Shown: positions 24,652 to 34,021 of the stretch, piece after piece | Layout of the letters: each line of letters opens with the position of its first letter | Position numbering within the stretch: the first letter of the stretch is position 1 | Assembly: GCA_014360645.1 (NCBI GenBank) | Contig: JACIXD010000013.1 | Coordinates: 1-64,000, forward strand | Reading direction: 5' to 3' | Source: Actinomycetota bacterium | GTDB taxonomy: Bacteria > Actinomycetota > Geothermincolia > Geothermincolales > RBG-13-55-18 | DNA length: 64,000 nt | The notes under the pieces: model-generated | Database searches by the model: none | Seen by the model: only the letters and a program-made list of their open reading frames with translations | Told to the model about the DNA's origin: nothing | Program-made: the position numbers and the translations under genes

Positions 24652-25539
24652 TTACTCGAAGATGGTGTCTCCCTCTCCCGCTTCCCTCTCGCCCTCTTTT
24701 CTTCCGACGGCGGCACCTCTCCCCCCCTCCGCTTCGGGCGCGGCCTCGAGGGGAGCGTTCCCTCCGCCCTCCGCCCCAGCCTGCGCGGCATACCTCCTCA
24801 GGGAGGCTGCCGGCTCGCCGCTGGCGAAGCAAGTGGCGAAGCATTCCGCCTCGTGTTCCAGCCCTCTCTCCAGAGGCAGGTCTGGGGCGCGTCTCAGACA
24901 GCGCTTGGCCTGGTAGAGGGCCAGCTTGCCGCAGCTCGCCAGCCTCCGCGCCAGTTCATCCGCCTCTCTCTCCAGGGCATCCTCTCCGGTCACGCCGTTT
25001 ATCAGTCCCCATTCGGCGGCCTCCCGGGCGGAGAGGATGCGGCCGGTGAGCACGAGCTCCTCCGCGCGGCGCAGCCCCACCAGGCGGACCAGCCTCTGGG
25101 TGCCTCCGCCGCAGGGGATCATGCCCAGCCTGGCCTCGGGGAACCCGAACCTTGCCCGGGGGGAAGCCAAGGCGAGGTCGCAGGCCAGGCACAGCTCCAG
25201 CCCCGCCCCCATGGCCACCCCGTTCACGGCGGCGATGACGGGGAGAGGCGAATCGGCAACGCGCCCCACCACGGCCTGCAGCTCTCGGCAGCGCCGGCGC
25301 GCCGCCAGGGGATCGCTCCCCTCCAGTCCCGACATCTCCATGCCCGCGCAGAACGCCTCGCCCGCGCCCGTGATCACCAGAGCCCTGATCTCCGGGTCCG
25401 CCTCCAGCTCGCCCAGGGCCCTCCACAGGGCGCGCAGGGAATGCGGGGAGAGGGCGTTCATGCGCCGGGGACGGGAGAGGATCACCCACCCCGCGGGCGG
25501 CCTTTTCTCCAGGACTATCCCGTCCTTCTCCTCGCCCAC
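24652..25539 (-). CDS. Enoyl-CoA hydratase/isomerase family with extended C-terminus
   Basis: This encodes 295 residues from a GTG at 25539 after GGGGGAACAG. The crotonase core is intact: ILSRPRRMNALSPHSLRALW, the oxyanion loop AFCAGMEMSGLEG, VNGVAMGAGLELCLACDLAL with the first catalytic glutamate, and FPEARLGMIPCGGGTQRL with the second. The C-terminus is unusual. After FASGEPAASLRRYAAQAG it continues for about 40 residues rich in G, E and A (GAEGGGNAPLEAAPEAEGG...), where family members have a short helix ending in KRxPxF. Either the tail is disordered or an ancestral stop was lost. It follows the hydroxyacyl-CoA dehydrogenase gene by 74 bases. Confidence 0.85.
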   Translation of the reverse strand: MGEEKDGIVLEKRPPAGWVILSRPRRMNALSPHSLRALWRALGELEADPEIRALVITGAGEAFCAGMEMSGLEGSDPLAARRRCRELQAVVGRVADSPLPVIAAVNGVAMGAGLELCLACDLALASPRARFGFPEARLGMIPCGGGTQRLVRLVGLRRAEELVLTGRILSAREAAEWGLINGVTGEDALEREADELARRLASCGKLALYQAKRCLRRAPDLPLERGLEHEAECFATCFASGEPAASLRRYAAQAGAEGGGNAPLEAAPEAEGGRGAAVGRKEGEREAGEGDTIFE

Positions 25540-25613
25540 CTGTTCCCCCGTTCGCCGCGCGCCGCCGCGGACCGCCGCGCGGGGCGGTCCGCAGCCGCGC
25601 CTTCAGGCCATGC

Positions 25614-26498
25614 TCAGACCTTCCAGTAACTCTCCTGCTTGCCGCTGGAATAGTCGTAATATCCCTTCCCCGTCTTCCTCCCCAGCAGCCCGGAGGCGAT
25701 CATGCGGTGGATAAGCGGCGGGGGGAAGTACTTGGGGTCTCCGGTGTCGTTGTATATGGCCATGCAGGCATTGGCCAGCACGTCGATGCCGGTCATGTCC
25801 GCGAGCTCCAGGGGACCCATGGGCAGGTTGTAGCCCAGGCGCATCGCCTTGTCGATGTCCTCCGGCGTGGCCACCCCGGCCTCGAGCATCCTGGCCGCCT
25901 CCATGCCCATGGGCAGGTAGAGGCGGTTGGCGATGAAGCCGGCGTGGTCCTTGAGCACGCGCACCGTCTCCTTGCCCACCGACTGCGCCCATTTCTCCGC
26001 TATCTCCATGGTCTCCTCGGAGGTCTGCAGGCCGCGGATGATCTCGCAGAGGCGCATGAGGGGCACGGGGCTGAAGAAGTGGGTCCCCACCACCTTTTCC
26101 GGGCGCCCGGTGGCGGCGGCGATGGAGGAGATGGGGATGGCGGAGGTGTTGGTGGCCAGGATGGTATGCGGGGGACAGACTTCGTCCAGCTTCCCGAACA
26201 CCTCCTTCTTCACCTCCAGCTTCTCGAAGACCGCCTCCACCACCAGGTCGGCGTCGGAGGCGTCGGAGAGCTCGGTGGTGGTGGAGAGGTTGGCCAGTGC
26301 GGCGTCATGCTGCTCCCGGGTTATCTTCTCCTTGGAGAGGAACTTTCCCAGGGAGGACTTGATGGCCTCCATGCCCCTGGCGGTGAACTCCTCCTTCACG
26401 TCGTGCATCTTCACCTTGTAGCCGGCGAAGGCGCTGACCTGGGCGATGCCGCTCCCCATGAGGCCAGATCCTACTACGAAGACGTTCTTGATCTCCAT
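25614..26498 (-). CDS. hbd: 3-hydroxyacyl-CoA (3-hydroxybutyryl-CoA) dehydrogenase
   Basis: This encodes 294 residues from the ATG at 26498, which follows GGAGGGAGGA; the standard length for single-domain-pair 3-hydroxybutyryl-CoA dehydrogenases is about 280-295. The NAD-binding start is NVFVVGSGLMGSGIAQVSAFAG. The catalytic His is in VVGTHFFSPVPLM, the Asn in HAGFIANRLYLPMGMEAARML, and the C-terminal dimer domain has YNLPMGPLELADMTGIDV. It oxidises 3-hydroxyacyl-CoA to 3-oxoacyl-CoA with NAD+. It is the first gene of the minus-strand acyl-CoA block. No thiolase follows within the window, so the pathway is incomplete here. Confidence 0.92.
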   Translation of the reverse strand: MEIKNVFVVGSGLMGSGIAQVSAFAGYKVKMHDVKEEFTARGMEAIKSSLGKFLSKEKITREQHDAALANLSTTTELSDASDADLVVEAVFEKLEVKKEVFGKLDEVCPPHTILATNTSAIPISSIAAATGRPEKVVGTHFFSPVPLMRLCEIIRGLQTSEETMEIAEKWAQSVGKETVRVLKDHAGFIANRLYLPMGMEAARMLEAGVATPEDIDKAMRLGYNLPMGPLELADMTGIDVLANACMAIYNDTGDPKYFPPPLIHRMIASGLLGRKTGKGYYDYSSGKQESYWKV

Positions 26499-26593
26499 TC
26501 CTCCCTCCTTCAGCACTGGAAATCTCCGGCACGGACATGTACACGGTGCATGAAAACCCCTCTACGGACCGCTCCGCCGCCGGCGGCGTAAAA

Positions 26594-26622
26594 AGTATAA
26601 CACAGGGCACTTACGCCGGTAA
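26594..26622 (-). promoter_or_regulatory. Candidate promoter for the acyl-CoA block
   Basis: On the minus strand TTACCG (26622-26617) and TATACT (26599-26594) are separated by 17 bases, about 95 bases before the hbd start. The -10 is good and the -35 weak. The AT content is unusual for this GC-rich background. Confidence 0.35.
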
Positions 26623-26794
26623 CGTCTCCCGGACGGCGCCGATACGCCTTAAAACGCCTCCTCCGGGCCGGGGGCGGGCGAAATGGGCTATCATGTGTTA
26701 TGAAGCGGGGGATGCAGGAGGCCCTCGAAGGGACCCGCGGCCCGGCGGCGCGGACAGGAGGGCAACCCTCCCGAGGCTAGGAGGTGAGCCGGCC

Positions 26795-27163
26795 TTGAGT
26801 GAAAAAAAGAGCGTCGGGGAGCGTCCGGGATCTCCGGGATTCCTACCGGCTATCCGGGTACCCCGAAAGGCGGAGGCGAGGCCGTTGTCTATGAAACGCC
26901 TCTCGGGAAGCGCCGCCGCGGAGGCCTTCGAGGAGGCCCTCACCGGCATGAAGTCGGCGCGGCTGCAGCTCGGTACCTTCTCCCACCTCAGCGGGGATAT
27001 GGGGGAGTACCTCGCCCCGCTGCGACGCGCGGCCGAATCCGCGACGTCCTTTCTCTCCCGCAGGGGCAACGCCCTGATGGTGTCCGCGGTGTTCATCTCC
27101 TGCGCCGGGCTGCTCGATCTGGCGCGCGGCTGGATGCGCATGCGCTCGCGCATCCCCGGATGA
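26795..27163 (+). CDS. Small protein of unknown function
   Basis: I do not recognise this product. The start is taken at a TTG at 26795 because a near-perfect AGGAGGTGA lies 7 bases before it; the reading gives 122 residues. The first 40 residues are basic and proline/glycine-rich. After an internal ATG (26891) the sequence becomes alpha-helical (AAAEAFEEALTGMKSARLQL). A moderately hydrophobic segment near the end (ALMVSAVFISCAGLLDLA) could be one membrane helix. It is alone on its strand, divergent from hbd and convergent with the adenine deaminase gene. The strong ribosome site is the main support. Confidence 0.45.
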   Translation: MSEKKSVGERPGSPGFLPAIRVPRKAEARPLSMKRLSGSAAAEAFEEALTGMKSARLQLGTFSHLSGDMGEYLAPLRRAAESATSFLSRRGNALMVSAVFISCAGLLDLARGWMRMRSRIPG

Positions 27164-27426
27164 AGGAAAGGGCATCCGCGCGCGGGAAAAGCCCCTCCCC
27201 CGGGGGTCCCGGCATGGTAACGATCGCCGTGTAAGTGGCCTTCGACCCCACCGCCTCGTTCCCGCAGATGTTGCCCCGGCCGAGCGCCGCCGGGACGGGA
27301 GAGGCGCATCCCGCCCGACCCGGCGCGCGAGAGGAAGAGCATGCGCCTTCGCATCCCCCGGAGGAAAAGGCCTGTTCGCGACCCGGCGCCCCTCCGGACG
27401 GCGTGTCCTTCCTACGCGGGCCGCGT

Positions 27427-29127
27427 TCACGGGAATAGAGGCGTGTGAGAGAAGGTCCCCACGTCGAAGAGGCCCCGGTCGGTTATCTTCAGCTCCGGTA
27501 TCACCGGCAGGGCCATGAAGGAGAGGGTCATGAAGGGCTCCGCCAGCGGGCACCCCAGGGAACGCGCCGCCTCCTGGAGGGAGGCCACCCGCTCCTTAAC
27601 CTCCTGCAGGGGCAGGGTGGACATGAGCCCGCCGATATCCAGGGGGAGCTCCGCCAGCACGGTCTCCCCTCTTACCACCACCTGTCCGCCTCCCATCTTC
27701 TCCACGGCGCGCGCCGCCGCCATTATCTCGCCGTCCGAGGCCCCCACCGCCAGCAGGTTGTGGGAATCGTGCGCCACCGTGGAGGCCAGGGCTCCCTCCC
27801 GGAGCCCGAAACCGCGGATGAAACCCACCCCCACGTTGCCGGTCCCCCGGTGACGCTCGAACACGCAGATCTTGAGCAGGTCGCGGAGGGGATCGCTCAC
27901 CGCCATCCCCTCCTCCACCTTCGGCCGCTCACGCAGCTTCGCGGTGATGATCTGGTCCGGGATGACCCCGATGACCAGCATCTCCTCTCCTTCCGCCCGC
28001 ACGGCGAGGCTGCCCGCCTTCTCCCAGGCCACGCGCATGGCTCCCGGCGCCGGCGGCACCGGCGCGAGGCCGGGGAGGAAGCGGCCGTCCTCGGCCACCA
28101 GGGCTCCCCCTTTGTAGACCTGCCTGACGCGGAAACCCCGGAGGTCCTCCAGCACCACCAGGTCGGCCCGCATGCCCGGCGCTATCGCCCCGTATCCGCG
28201 CAACCCGAAGCGTTCCGCCGTGTTCAGGGTGACCATGCGCAACGCGGCGAGGGGGTCCAGGCCCAGCGCCACCGCCCTGCGCAGCAACGCGTCCATGTGC
28301 CCCTCCTCCAGGAGGTCCTTCGGCTGACGGTCGTCGGTGACGAAGATGCAGCGCCCCTGCGAGGCCCCTTCGGCGACGGGAAGGAGCGCCTCCAGGTTGC
28401 GCGCCGTAGATCCCTCCCGGATGTAGATGAACATGCCCTTGCCCAGCTTCTCCGCGGCCTCCTCCGCCTTCACACATTCGTGGTCCGACTGCACCCCGGC
28501 GGCGATGTAGGCGTCCAGAGCCGCTCCCGAGAGACCCGGGGCATGGCCGTCGACGGGAAGGCCAGCGCAGGCGGCGAGCTTGGCCAGCACCGCGGGGTCC
28601 CCGTTCACCACCCCGGGGAAGTTCATCATCTCACCCAGCCCCACCACCGCCTTCTCCTCCAGGAGGGGAGCGAGGTCCGCTGCCTCCAGGACCGCCCCCG
28701 CCGTCTCCATGGGGGTGGCCGGGACGCAGGAGGGAAGCATGACGAACACGCTAAGGGGCAGGCCTTCGACCGCCCTCATCATATAGCGCAACCCCTCCAC
28801 GCCGAGGACGTTGGCGATCTCATGGTAGTCGGTGACCACGGCCACGGTGCCGGAGGGGACCACGGCGCGGGCGTATTCGGGCAGACTGACCATGGAGGAC
28901 TCGATATGCACGTGGCCGTCGATGAATCCCGGGCAGAGGAAGCCGCCGCCCAGATCCACGCGCTCCCTCGCCCGCCGCTCTCCGAACCCCGCTATCCACC
29001 CGGCGTGGACGGCCACGCTCTCCTTCACCACCCTGCCCCGGAAGACGTCCACCACCCTCGCCCCGGACAGAAGCAGGTCCGCCTCCGCGTCGCCTCGCGC
29101 CACCGCCAGCAGGTCCTCCGATGCCAT
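27427..29127 (-). CDS. ade: Adenine deaminase
   Basis: This encodes 566 residues, the normal length. Adenine deaminase converts adenine to hypoxanthine for purine salvage, using a metal centre of the amidohydrolase superfamily. The metal motif is GHVHIESSM in FIDGHVHIESSMVSLPEYA, preceded by FLCPGFIDG. Family landmarks follow: VTDYHEIANVLG, LPSCVPATPMET, GLGEMMNFPGVV, VDGHAPGLSG, QSDHECV, IFVTDDR and GFGLREGALASTVAHDSHNL. The C-terminal LTFMALPVIPELK-type segment (FMALPVIPELKITDRGLFDV) is also typical. The gene is transcribed alone or with the downstream small spacer. Identification is firm at family level. Confidence 0.93.
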   Translation of the reverse strand: MASEDLLAVARGDAEADLLLSGARVVDVFRGRVVKESVAVHAGWIAGFGERRARERVDLGGGFLCPGFIDGHVHIESSMVSLPEYARAVVPSGTVAVVTDYHEIANVLGVEGLRYMMRAVEGLPLSVFVMLPSCVPATPMETAGAVLEAADLAPLLEEKAVVGLGEMMNFPGVVNGDPAVLAKLAACAGLPVDGHAPGLSGAALDAYIAAGVQSDHECVKAEEAAEKLGKGMFIYIREGSTARNLEALLPVAEGASQGRCIFVTDDRQPKDLLEEGHMDALLRRAVALGLDPLAALRMVTLNTAERFGLRGYGAIAPGMRADLVVLEDLRGFRVRQVYKGGALVAEDGRFLPGLAPVPPAPGAMRVAWEKAGSLAVRAEGEEMLVIGVIPDQIITAKLRERPKVEEGMAVSDPLRDLLKICVFERHRGTGNVGVGFIRGFGLREGALASTVAHDSHNLLAVGASDGEIMAAARAVEKMGGGQVVVRGETVLAELPLDIGGLMSTLPLQEVKERVASLQEAARSLGCPLAEPFMTLSFMALPVIPELKITDRGLFDVGTFSHTPLFP

Positions 29128-29249
29128 GCACCTACCTCCTCTGCTCCACCATCAGGGATGGTGAAAAGAATCCCGTCCCTCGGCGCCCCGGGCCACGTCT
29201 CGTCGGCTCCGCGGCGCCGAGGCTCCTGCCCGCCGCCCGGCTCCCGCAG

Positions 29250-30263
29250 TCAGATCACCGGTTCCTCTTCCAGCTCTCCCGGCCGCCTGAGGCCCTCCGC
29301 CGGGTAGGTCTTCATCTCCAGGATCACCTTGAGGGCCTCGTCCTTCATGGCGTAGTCGAAGGCCTGGAGCCCCATCTCCAGGGGGAATCTGCGGTCCACG
29401 AGCTCCTGCACCTCCACCAGCCCCCTCATGAGGGCGCGGATGGCGGGCTCGAAGGGTCCGCAGCGGGAACCCACCACCTTTATCTCGTCCACCACCAGCC
29501 TGGAGATGTCCACGTTCAGCGATTCCAGGTAGGTGCTCTTCTGCACGATGGTCCCCCCGGGGTCCACCAGCGAGCGCGCCAGCTCGAATCCCTCCGGCCT
29601 CCCCGTGCACTCCACGACCACGTCGAAACGCTCCTTGAGGTCGAGGTCGTCCCGCAACGCGGTCCTTATGCCCAGCCGATCCAGTATCTTGAGCTTGTGG
29701 GGAAAACGCCCGATGGCCAGCAGCCGGCAGCCGGTGAGGCGCAGCACCTGGGCGGCGAGCAGGCCCAGCTTCCCGTCGCCCAGCACGGCGACGCCGATCC
29801 GCGGGCTCACGTGCACCTGCTCCAGGATGCGGAAACACGCCGCCAGGGGCTCCACGAAGACGGCGGAGTAGAGCGGCAGGGTATCGGGCACCAGGTGCAG
29901 GTTGGCCACGGGAAGGGCCACGTATTCGGCGAAGACGCCGTCGCGCCCGCTGATGCCCAGGGTGGTGCGCTGGGAGCAGTGGCCGGTCTTGCCCTCGATG
30001 CACATGGGGCACACTCCGCACCAGCAGTTGATCTCCCCCACCACCCGCTTGCCCACGAGCTCGGGGTCGTCGGCGGCCTCCACCACCCCTACGAACTCGT
30101 GCCCCATGATCCCCTGGAAATGCATGTAGCCGCGGACGATCTCCAGATCGGTGTGGCAAATGCCCGCGGCCATGACCTTTATGAGCGCCTCCCCGGGCCC
30201 GGGCTCGGGCCGCTGGAGGTCATCCCTCAACTGCAAGCCGCCATCGAAGTAAATGCCTAGCAT
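29250..30263 (-). CDS. Zinc-dependent alcohol dehydrogenase-family protein (MDR)
   Basis: This encodes 337 residues of the medium-chain dehydrogenase/reductase family. Catalytic zinc ligands are in AAGICHTDLEIVRGYM (Cys) and IMGHEFVGVVE (His-Glu). The structural zinc lobe is NCWCGVCPMCIEGKTGHC. The Rossmann segment is IGVAVLGDGKLGLLAAQVLRLTG. Residues 1-10 (MLGIYFDGGL) and GYMHFQGIMGHEF match a branch seen in anaerobic bacteria beside acyl-CoA genes, whose substrate has not been established as far as I know. It probably oxidises or reduces an alcohol/carbonyl with NAD(P). The gene is followed by adenine deaminase in the same direction, without an evident metabolic link. Confidence 0.82.
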   Translation of the reverse strand: MLGIYFDGGLQLRDDLQRPEPGPGEALIKVMAAGICHTDLEIVRGYMHFQGIMGHEFVGVVEAADDPELVGKRVVGEINCWCGVCPMCIEGKTGHCSQRTTLGISGRDGVFAEYVALPVANLHLVPDTLPLYSAVFVEPLAACFRILEQVHVSPRIGVAVLGDGKLGLLAAQVLRLTGCRLLAIGRFPHKLKILDRLGIRTALRDDLDLKERFDVVVECTGRPEGFELARSLVDPGGTIVQKSTYLESLNVDISRLVVDEIKVVGSRCGPFEPAIRALMRGLVEVQELVDRRFPLEMGLQAFDYAMKDEALKVILEMKTYPAEGLRRPGELEEEPVI

Positions 30264-30574
30264 CCTTTCCAGCTCCCTCCGTTCACCTCGCCGCGATCAT
30301 CCCCCCGATATCCCGGCACGGGGCCACCCGCGGCGCTGCGGCGCGTGCCTTTCCGCTCCGCGACACCCCCTGCCGCAGCCGCCTCCCGCCGGGGAGGGAG
30401 AAGCGAGCCCGTCACATGCGTCCCCGACGATGCCTCACGCTCCTCACCTACAATATTATTACCGCCCGCAGTCCTTTTGCACTCCCGAATCCCGCCGCCC
30501 TTTATCTGCCCGCCCCATCGGGCATATACTTTCCTTGTCGGCTGAAGTTACGTGCGCTAAAGGGGTGATGTGCG
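30264..30574. other. Divergent intergenic region
   Basis: These 311 bases separate the alcohol dehydrogenase start from the amidohydrolase start. I see no gene. The right part carries the candidate promoter at 30502-30530. Confidence 0.4.
30502..30530 (+). promoter_or_regulatory. Candidate promoter with operator-like palindrome in its spacer
   Basis: TTATCT (30502-30507) and TATACT (30525-30530) are 17 bases apart, 45 bases before the amidohydrolase start. The spacer holds a perfect inverted repeat, TGCCCG-CCCCAT-CGGGCA (30507-30524), a classic position for a repressor or MerR-type activator. Confidence 0.4.
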
Positions 30575-31510
30575 ATGATCATCGACAGCCATGTCCACCT
30601 GGTGGCGGAGGACTGGATCGACCGCAGCTTCTTCATTGGCATGGCAAGGGTTGCCACCGCTCCCATGGGCAAGATGACGGGGGAATACCCGGATCCTGCG
30701 GCCCTCATCGACAGCCTCATGCCCGTGATCAGCGACACCACGGGCGAGAGGACGGTCGCCAACATGGACGAGGCGGGGGTGGACATGGCCTGTATCTTCG
30801 CCGTGGATTACGGCCTCGCCGCGGGCGAGCCTCCCGTATCCATTGAGGAGCAGAACCGCATGGTGGCCGAGGCCGCCAGGCGCTTCCCGGACCGGCTGGT
30901 CTCCTTCTTCGCCATCGACCCGCGCCGCCCCGAGGGGCTCGACCTCTTCAAGCGCGCGGTGGAGGACTGGGGGATGAAGGGGCTGAAGCTCCATCCTACC
31001 ACGGGCTATTATCCCTACGATCCCGTGGCCTACCCCTATTACGAGAAGTGCATGGAATACGGCATCCCGGTGCTCTTCCACACCGGCAGCCAGCCTGCGC
31101 CCATGAAGTTCCGCTTCACCCAGCCCATCTACGTAGATGACGTGGCCGCGGACTTCCCCGACCTGCCCATCATCATGGCCCACTGCGCCCACTCCCTGTG
31201 GGAGGAGGCCCTGCTGGTGGCGGAGATCAAGCCCAACATCTACTTCGATTTCTCGGGCTGGCAGATGCGCTTCAACAGCCATCCCCAGGATTTCTACCGC
31301 ATGCTGAGGCGGGTACTGGACCAGGTGGGGCCCTGGAGGGTCTTCTTCGGCACCGACGGGCCTTACCTCAACGTCCTCTGCCCCTGGGGGACCTGGGTAA
31401 AGGCGGTCACGGAGCCCGACCTGAGCTGCTGCCCGGAGGTCTCCTTCACCCCGGAGGAGATCGAGATAATCATGGGCAAGGCCTTCGCCAGGCTGCTCAA
31501 GCTGAGCTGA
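30575..31510 (+). CDS. Amidohydrolase family protein (ACMSD-like TIM barrel)
   Basis: This encodes 311 residues. The N-terminal DSHVHL (residues 4-9) is the first metal-binding HxH of the amidohydrolase-2 family. Further family features are FFAIDPRRPEGLDLFKRAVE, GMKGLKLHPTTGYYPYDP, PVLFHTGSQ (His), IIMAHCAHSLWEEALLVAEIKPNIYFDFSGW (His) and FFGTDGPYL (Asp). Members decarboxylate or hydrolyse small carboxylates such as 2-amino-3-carboxymuconate semialdehyde or 2,6-dihydroxybenzoate. Which reaction applies here cannot be read. The start ATG follows GGGGTGATGTGCG. It is convergent with the MMPL exporter gene, 9 bases apart at the 3' ends. Confidence 0.83.
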   Translation: MIIDSHVHLVAEDWIDRSFFIGMARVATAPMGKMTGEYPDPAALIDSLMPVISDTTGERTVANMDEAGVDMACIFAVDYGLAAGEPPVSIEEQNRMVAEAARRFPDRLVSFFAIDPRRPEGLDLFKRAVEDWGMKGLKLHPTTGYYPYDPVAYPYYEKCMEYGIPVLFHTGSQPAPMKFRFTQPIYVDDVAADFPDLPIIMAHCAHSLWEEALLVAEIKPNIYFDFSGWQMRFNSHPQDFYRMLRRVLDQVGPWRVFFGTDGPYLNVLCPWGTWVKAVTEPDLSCCPEVSFTPEEIEIIMGKAFARLLKLS

Positions 31511-31519
31511 GCGCCGCCC

Positions 31520-34021
31520 TCAACCTCTGGCGCCTCCCGCGGCATCCGCCCCGGCGGGCTTGAGGTCGGCGGCCTCGGGGGGCGCCGTCTCGCGCACCAG
31601 CAGGTGGCGCCGCGCGATGAGGGTGATGATGGAGGGGAGCACCAGCAGGCTCGCCGCCAGGGAAGCGGTGAGCGCAAGCGCGGTGACCAGGCTGAAGCGG
31701 CGGATGGGCGCCATGCGCGAGAAGGACACCACCAGGAACGACCCCGCCGTGGCTACGGCGCTGGCCAACAGTGGCTTCCCCACCCTGGTAACGCAGGACC
31801 TCAGGGCCTCCGCCACGCTCACCTCGCCGGGCTCGTACTCCTCTATGAAGCGGTGGGTGACGTGGATGCCGTAGTCGATGCCCATGCCGATGATGAGGGA
31901 GGAGATGAGAACGGTCATCATGTCCAAGGTCCATCCCATAAGGGACAGGAAGCCCAGCTCCACCGCTATGCCAGCCACCAGCACCGAGAGGGTGGCGAGC
32001 CCGAAGGTGAGGGAGCGGAAGATGAGCACCAGCACCAGCGCCGAGAGGCAGAGGGCTAGGACGGCCGTCCACATCTGGGTGGGCACCAGGTTGCCCATCA
32101 TGTCGGCGGTAAGGGGGGTGATGCCTCCCAGGCGCCAGCTCAAGGCGGTGGACCCGAAGGCCTCCTCGGCGGCCTCGGTGAGTATGCGGTCCTTCTCCAG
32201 CATCTCCTGGTTGTTTCTAGCGCCCTCGCTGAAGATGGAGATGAGCGCCGCCCGGTGATCCCCGGATACCAGCTTGCCCTCCTGGGGGCCCATGAGCGCC
32301 TCCAGTTCCGCCAGCGTCTCCTCCGCCTCCGCCCGGGTGGACGGCAGAGCGGCCTCCGGGCTGTCCGCGGGGCCGGCCCTGCCGGTCTCGACGCGGAAAT
32401 CGCGCAGGAGCTCACCCAGGCTGGCGCTGCCCTTCTCGCTGAAGTACGGCGTGGCCGCGATCCTCTCCTGGAAATCCATCATCGCCGCCAGCGCCCGCGG
32501 CTCCATGACCTCCCCCGTCACCAGCAACACGTCCTGCTGTACCCCCCCGAAGATCGATTCCTGCAGGTACTGCGCCTGCAGGGAGGGGATGTCCTGGGGG
32601 GCAAGCGCCCGCAGGTCCGGGGTGGTGGTAAGGCGGAAGGTGCCCATGACGCAGATGAGCACGATGAACCCGTACACCACCACCACCGCGCCGGGACGGT
32701 GCTGGGAGAGGGAGGCGATACCTCCCAGGGCGCGGTCGATGCGCCGGTTGTTGCGGGGGGAGAAGATCTCGATCCCCCGCGGGTCCACTGCCCCTTTGCG
32801 CTGCCTTCTCCGCTCGCGCAGGATCATGAGAGAGGGCAGGAAGGTGACGCTGAAGAGGAAACAGACCCCTATCCCCGCCGCGCACATGATCCCGAACTCC
32901 CGCAGCACGTCGAAGTCGGAGAGGAGGAAGGTGGCGAACCCGATGACGGTGGTGATGCAGGCCAGGAATACGGCCACCCCTACCGTCACCACGGACCTGT
33001 AGGCCGCCCTCCCGGGGTCCCGCTCCAGGCCGAACTCCTCGTAGAAACGGCCCATCATATACACCACGTTGCCCAGGCTGATCCCCAGCACCAGGGGCCC
33101 GATGATGGCCGAGATCACCGTGAACGGGTACCCCACCCATCCCATGAGGCCGTAGATCCAGATGGTGGAGAGCGCGATCACCGCCAGCGGCAGGACCACG
33201 TCGGTGAGTCGCTGGAAGGCGATGAAGAGCAGGGTCACCAACACGATGAGCGCCAGCACCGCCAGCAGCCAGGTGCTGGAATAGACGTATTCCTCCAGGT
33301 CCTTGTCTATGGAGGGATCGCCGCTCACGTAGACGGTGGCGGGGACCTCTCCGCCCTCGAAGTAGGCGTGGAAGAAGTCCTCCATCCTGGTGGCCAGGGC
33401 CTTGCGCTGGGCCGAATCCAGGTCGGGGTTGATCTTGATGATCACCTGCGCGTACCTCCCGTCCGCGGATAGGAGGCCCTGGCCTTTTTTCTCCACCGTC
33501 CACTTGTGGGCCACGGGGTTGGCGAGGTAGAGGGCGACCCCGTCCTCGATCACCTCCTCGAAGGGCTTGCTCCGCGAGGGGTCGGACGGGTCGGGCACCA
33601 GGGTCCCCTCCCCGAACTTGAGGATGGTGGCGATGTCGCTCACCAGCGGGCCGTACTGCTTTTTCGCCTCGTTGAGGGCGTTGCGCGCGAACGCTGTTAG
33701 GTAGTGTTCCATGTAAACAAAGCTGTCCTCCCCCACCGCCTCCGCCATCTCCTCCTCCAGAAGGAGGAACTTCTTGATCATGGGGTAGGAGAGCAGCCCG
33801 TCGCTCTCCACCATCGGCGTCTCCATGGTGGTGCCCCCGAAGAGTTCGTTCACCTGCTGCAGGGTGCGTGAGGTCTCGTATTTGCGGGGGATGAGGTCCT
33901 TCTGCCCCGCCCTGACCTCGAGGAAGGAGATGCCCACCGCCACCGGAACGGTGGCCAGCAGGCATACCGCCACCACTGCGAGGGCGTGGTCCCTACACAA
34001 CCGCGCGAAATATTTCATCAC
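31520..34021 (-). CDS. MMPL/RND-family exporter
   Basis: This encodes 833 residues. The layout is an RND half-transporter of the MMPL/HpnN type: one N-terminal membrane helix (about 15-33), an extracytoplasmic domain, five helices in the first half (about 235-400, with IIGPLVLGISLGNVVYMMGRFYEEF), then a repeat of the same plan with a second loop and five helices near the C-terminus (VLISSLIIGMGIDYGIHVTHRF). The last 20 residues are A/G-rich. The family moves lipids, hopanoids or fatty acids across the membrane with a proton gradient. The start may be GTG 34021 or ATG 34018 after GGGAGGGACCG. It is divergent from an acyl-CoA ligase gene, which would suit a lipid-related role. Confidence 0.88.
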   Translation of the reverse strand: MMKYFARLCRDHALAVVAVCLLATVPVAVGISFLEVRAGQKDLIPRKYETSRTLQQVNELFGGTTMETPMVESDGLLSYPMIKKFLLLEEEMAEAVGEDSFVYMEHYLTAFARNALNEAKKQYGPLVSDIATILKFGEGTLVPDPSDPSRSKPFEEVIEDGVALYLANPVAHKWTVEKKGQGLLSADGRYAQVIIKINPDLDSAQRKALATRMEDFFHAYFEGGEVPATVYVSGDPSIDKDLEEYVYSSTWLLAVLALIVLVTLLFIAFQRLTDVVLPLAVIALSTIWIYGLMGWVGYPFTVISAIIGPLVLGISLGNVVYMMGRFYEEFGLERDPGRAAYRSVVTVGVAVFLACITTVIGFATFLLSDFDVLREFGIMCAAGIGVCFLFSVTFLPSLMILRERRRQRKGAVDPRGIEIFSPRNNRRIDRALGGIASLSQHRPGAVVVVYGFIVLICVMGTFRLTTTPDLRALAPQDIPSLQAQYLQESIFGGVQQDVLLVTGEVMEPRALAAMMDFQERIAATPYFSEKGSASLGELLRDFRVETGRAGPADSPEAALPSTRAEAEETLAELEALMGPQEGKLVSGDHRAALISIFSEGARNNQEMLEKDRILTEAAEEAFGSTALSWRLGGITPLTADMMGNLVPTQMWTAVLALCLSALVLVLIFRSLTFGLATLSVLVAGIAVELGFLSLMGWTLDMMTVLISSLIIGMGIDYGIHVTHRFIEEYEPGEVSVAEALRSCVTRVGKPLLASAVATAGSFLVVSFSRMAPIRRFSLVTALALTASLAASLLVLPSIITLIARRHLLVRETAPPEAADLKPAGADAAGGARG

